From the NCBI GenBank assembly GCA_014529385.2, contig CM043944.1, positions 78,323,884-78,387,883 of the forward strand: a stretch of DNA of 64,000 bases, written 5' to 3'. Source of the DNA: Adiantum capillus-veneris. Lineage: Eukaryota > Streptophyta > Polypodiopsida > Polypodiales > Pteridaceae. The notes under the pieces are model-generated. The model did not search any database and was not told the origin of the DNA. It saw nothing but the letters and a program-made list of their open reading frames with translations. The first letter of the stretch is position 1. Each line of letters opens with the position of its first letter. This document shows, one piece after another, positions 62,193 through 64,000 of the stretch. A program made the translations under genes and the position numbers.

Positions 62193-62195
<3 letters not shown>
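61921..62195. other. no gene recognised
   Basis: Short unassigned stretch, partly basic-residue-coding in several frames, leading to a CT tract. Confidence 0.35.

Positions 62196-62242
<47 letters not shown>
62196..62242. repeat. CT microsatellite
   Basis: 47 bp of pure CT repeats, followed closely by a CA-rich run. Confidence 0.95.
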
Positions 62243-62245
<3 letters not shown>

Positions 62246-62709
62246 CATACACACACACGCGCATACACACGTGAGCACACAAAGGAGGAGAAGATAGAGG
62301 TAGAGCAAGAGCACTTGTTAGAGTCAATTTCAATTGACGATTCTGACTCCGAATCGTGTGGGATATAGTCTTTTGAGACACTACTGGTTCTAATGTCAGT
62401 CAAGCCTCCATCTTATAGGTCCTAAGAATCTATATGCATTGATATTGTCATACTTAAAGGTACAAGTGGTGGCATTTCATCCCCCTCAGGTGTTACCCAA
62501 GTCGTCCCCCTATTCCCCAAGTGTCTATGGTTGCTGCTAGGAGGACCCAATCCACATTGTCAGACTCAGTCATCCTAGTTAGAGCATCCATATAAGGAGA
62601 ATATTTCCCAACATCAGTGTCCATTTTACACGTGTAACAATACTGTAATGGGGTCGAGTGAATTGTGGTGTCAAATCTATGATCAATTATAAATTTGTTT
62701 CCTAGAGGA
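62243..62709. other. no gene recognised
   Basis: Unassigned sequence between the CT tract and the gypsy protease remnant. Confidence 0.4.
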
Positions 62710-63371
62710 TGTGCCTGCCCAGTTATAAGATCAGCTCAAATGACAAAATCTTGGAACTGCAGTAGACATGGTTTTTAGACCAGTCATGCACCATTTTTGC
62801 TTCCCTCATGAAAGGACGTCTTAAGATAATCTGAGATGACATAGTGTGCTTGGAAAAATCCATAACAATGAAGGTATGCCTTATTTTGTATCCAAAGACC
62901 TTGATCTTGAGATCTTCTAGCATTCCAATAGGTTTAACAATATTGGCCATCTTTACCACTATGTTTGTAGTTCCAAGGTGAGGTCTTCCCATAGTTTCTC
63001 AACATTTTTTAGTCGCAATGTTAACCCCAACGCCACCATCAAGGATTCCCTTCATAGTTAATCCCTTGGTAGTGATTGGTATGGTCACATTGGATTCATC
63101 GCCTTCAAAGTATTCTCCCAATTTCTTAACATGTTATTTCAACAATAGAGTTCTCATCTAGGTTAGGTCGTGGATCTAAGTGTTCCTCTTCTATTGGCAT
63201 CTCCCCAGTTCCATCCATCTGTGAAAATTGTGGTAGCCCGACTTTCAATTCTCCATTGAGGAAAGCTTGAAGAGCTAAGAATAGCTCGGGGTCTCCATAT
63301 AGTTTGGACATGATGGTGGTTCTAACTTTTGAAGCCATGAAATCCATCAATTTGGCAATATTTAACGACAC
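62710..63371 (-). pseudogene. minus-strand Ty3/gypsy aspartic protease remnant
   Basis: On the minus strand, TIPITTKGLTMKGILDGGVG leads to the active site DGGVGVN (63020-63040). After a TGA comes MGRPHLGTTNIVVKMANIVK, and then ILRRPFMREAKMVHDW at 62723-62992. The pattern (KMANxxxxxPxGxLxDL, TFIVMDF, GRPFMRExKxxHDW) is a Ty3-type retropepsin region. Upstream, 63126-63371 is open in another frame and probably precedes the protease. No RT follows at lower coordinates. The family differs from Gyp-1, whose protease reads DPGST. Confidence 0.75.
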
Positions 63372-64000
63372 TTTTTAGGCTTCAATCCCTTGACATGTGT
63401 CAGGACAACGGCAAGGCTGGACTAGACAAGGGCAAGGTCGGGATAGGCAATGTGGAAAGGGAGTCCAACTAGGGAAAAGGTCTAGGATCCATGCTATATA
63501 GTGGGTGGTTGGGAGGTGGACTCCTAGGTTCTAGTTCCCGGCCTTGTCTAACATTGGTATCAATGGCAAGGTTACTTTTTGGGAAGGCACAGCCGTGGAG
63601 GAGGGGAGCCACATAATTCTTGCATGTCTTTTTGCATGTCGGGGTCAAGGAGGCGTGGAGCTCACCCCCTGTGAGGAGGGAAGACAGGGCCGAAGGCGTG
63701 GGAAATATCTCTTGCGAGGGGAAACTGCCTGTCGGCAACCTGCACGAAATTGCGCCCTTGCGGGCTCTACGGCATCGCGCCGGGGTGGGGAGCACTTCAC
63801 GTGCCTGTAGCGACGGGCCTCGACCATGGGCCTCGACCATTATACGAGGTGGGGTGAGAAAAGCTCCCCCCTCGCGCTGTCTGCAGGCTACCATAGCCGG
63901 TGAGCAAGGTTATTTTCACACCCGATGGGTGCCCAACCCCATTAGGGGTTAGTGGCCACGATTTTTTTTAAACAACTAAGGGACGATACCCACAGTGGGG
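63372..64000. other. no gene recognised; GC-rich end
   Basis: Overlapping open frames on both strands in GC-rich DNA. TCTAACATTGGTATCAATGG at 63547-63566 resembles an LTR end plus primer site, but lacks support. A 12-bp direct repeat (GGGCCTCGACCA) lies near 63816-63840. Confidence 0.4.

Noticed and set aside
62379..62389. CACTACTGG as the end of the TNP2 element
   Set aside because: Only the CACTAC core is present, without subterminal repeats or a target duplication.
63547..63566. LTR end plus tRNA-Met primer site
   Set aside because: TGGTATCAATGG departs from the primer sequence after eight bases, and no gag or LTR partner follows.

Overview
This window looks like repeat-rich nuclear DNA of a land plant with a large genome. 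A fern or another non-seed plant fits best, but that is inference. The evidence is Ty3/gypsy chromoviruses and Ty1/copia elements with plant-type initiator-tRNA primer sites, a CACTA (TNP2) transposase remnant, a PPR fragment, a plant-like BRR2 pseudogene and very long GA/CT, TA and C tracts. Only one intact single-copy-like gene is convincing: an intronless HET-domain protein on the minus strand (45717-47699). HET proteins are best known in fungi but also occur in non-seed plants. There are no bacterial operons, rRNA genes, functional tRNA genes or CRISPR arrays.

Layout. 1-5558: unassigned DNA, a CACTA-type terminus (about 2916), and a 5'-truncated LINE on the minus strand whose 3' tail runs into duplicated GT/GA tracts. 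5559-14468: complete but dead Ty3/gypsy chromovirus Gyp-1 (target duplication CAAGA). 14469-16548: a possible decayed spliced gene cut by a second LINE copy. 16549-21915: a mosaic of broken elements (copia gag-protease joined to gypsy pol, a PPR fragment, a gypsy gag, another copia gag). 21916-30074: mostly gene-free, with long CT/GA tracts, a degenerate three-unit tandem repeat, a BRR2 N-terminal pseudogene and a run of 27 C. 30075-34752: complete copia element Cop-C (target duplication ATTGT) with an internal deletion; it splits a minus-strand open frame. 36414-42824: LTR element TRG, with near-identical LTRs, gag and a novel 373-codon ORF with one predicted membrane segment, and no recognisable pol. 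42825-45716: nothing recognised. 45717-47699: HET gene. 47700-51116: TA/GA/C tracts, a tRNA-like SINE head, a 148-bp tandem repeat and a minus-strand gypsy integrase-chromodomain remnant. 51117-60017: Gyp-2, same family and orientation as Gyp-1 (target duplication GAAGA). 60018-64000: copia 3' end with its LTR, CACTA TNP2 fragment and gypsy protease fragment.

How the parts relate. Gyp-1 and Gyp-2 encoded one gag-protease-RT-RNase H-integrase-chromodomain polyprotein. Comparing the two copies locates each break, and neither copy can move on its own. Cop-C lost its gag zinc knuckle and protease site in one deletion. TRG is the most unusual item: youngest-looking LTRs, gag, then a frame of unknown function where pol should be, separated by one TAG in the same reading frame. 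It would need pol supplied by another element.
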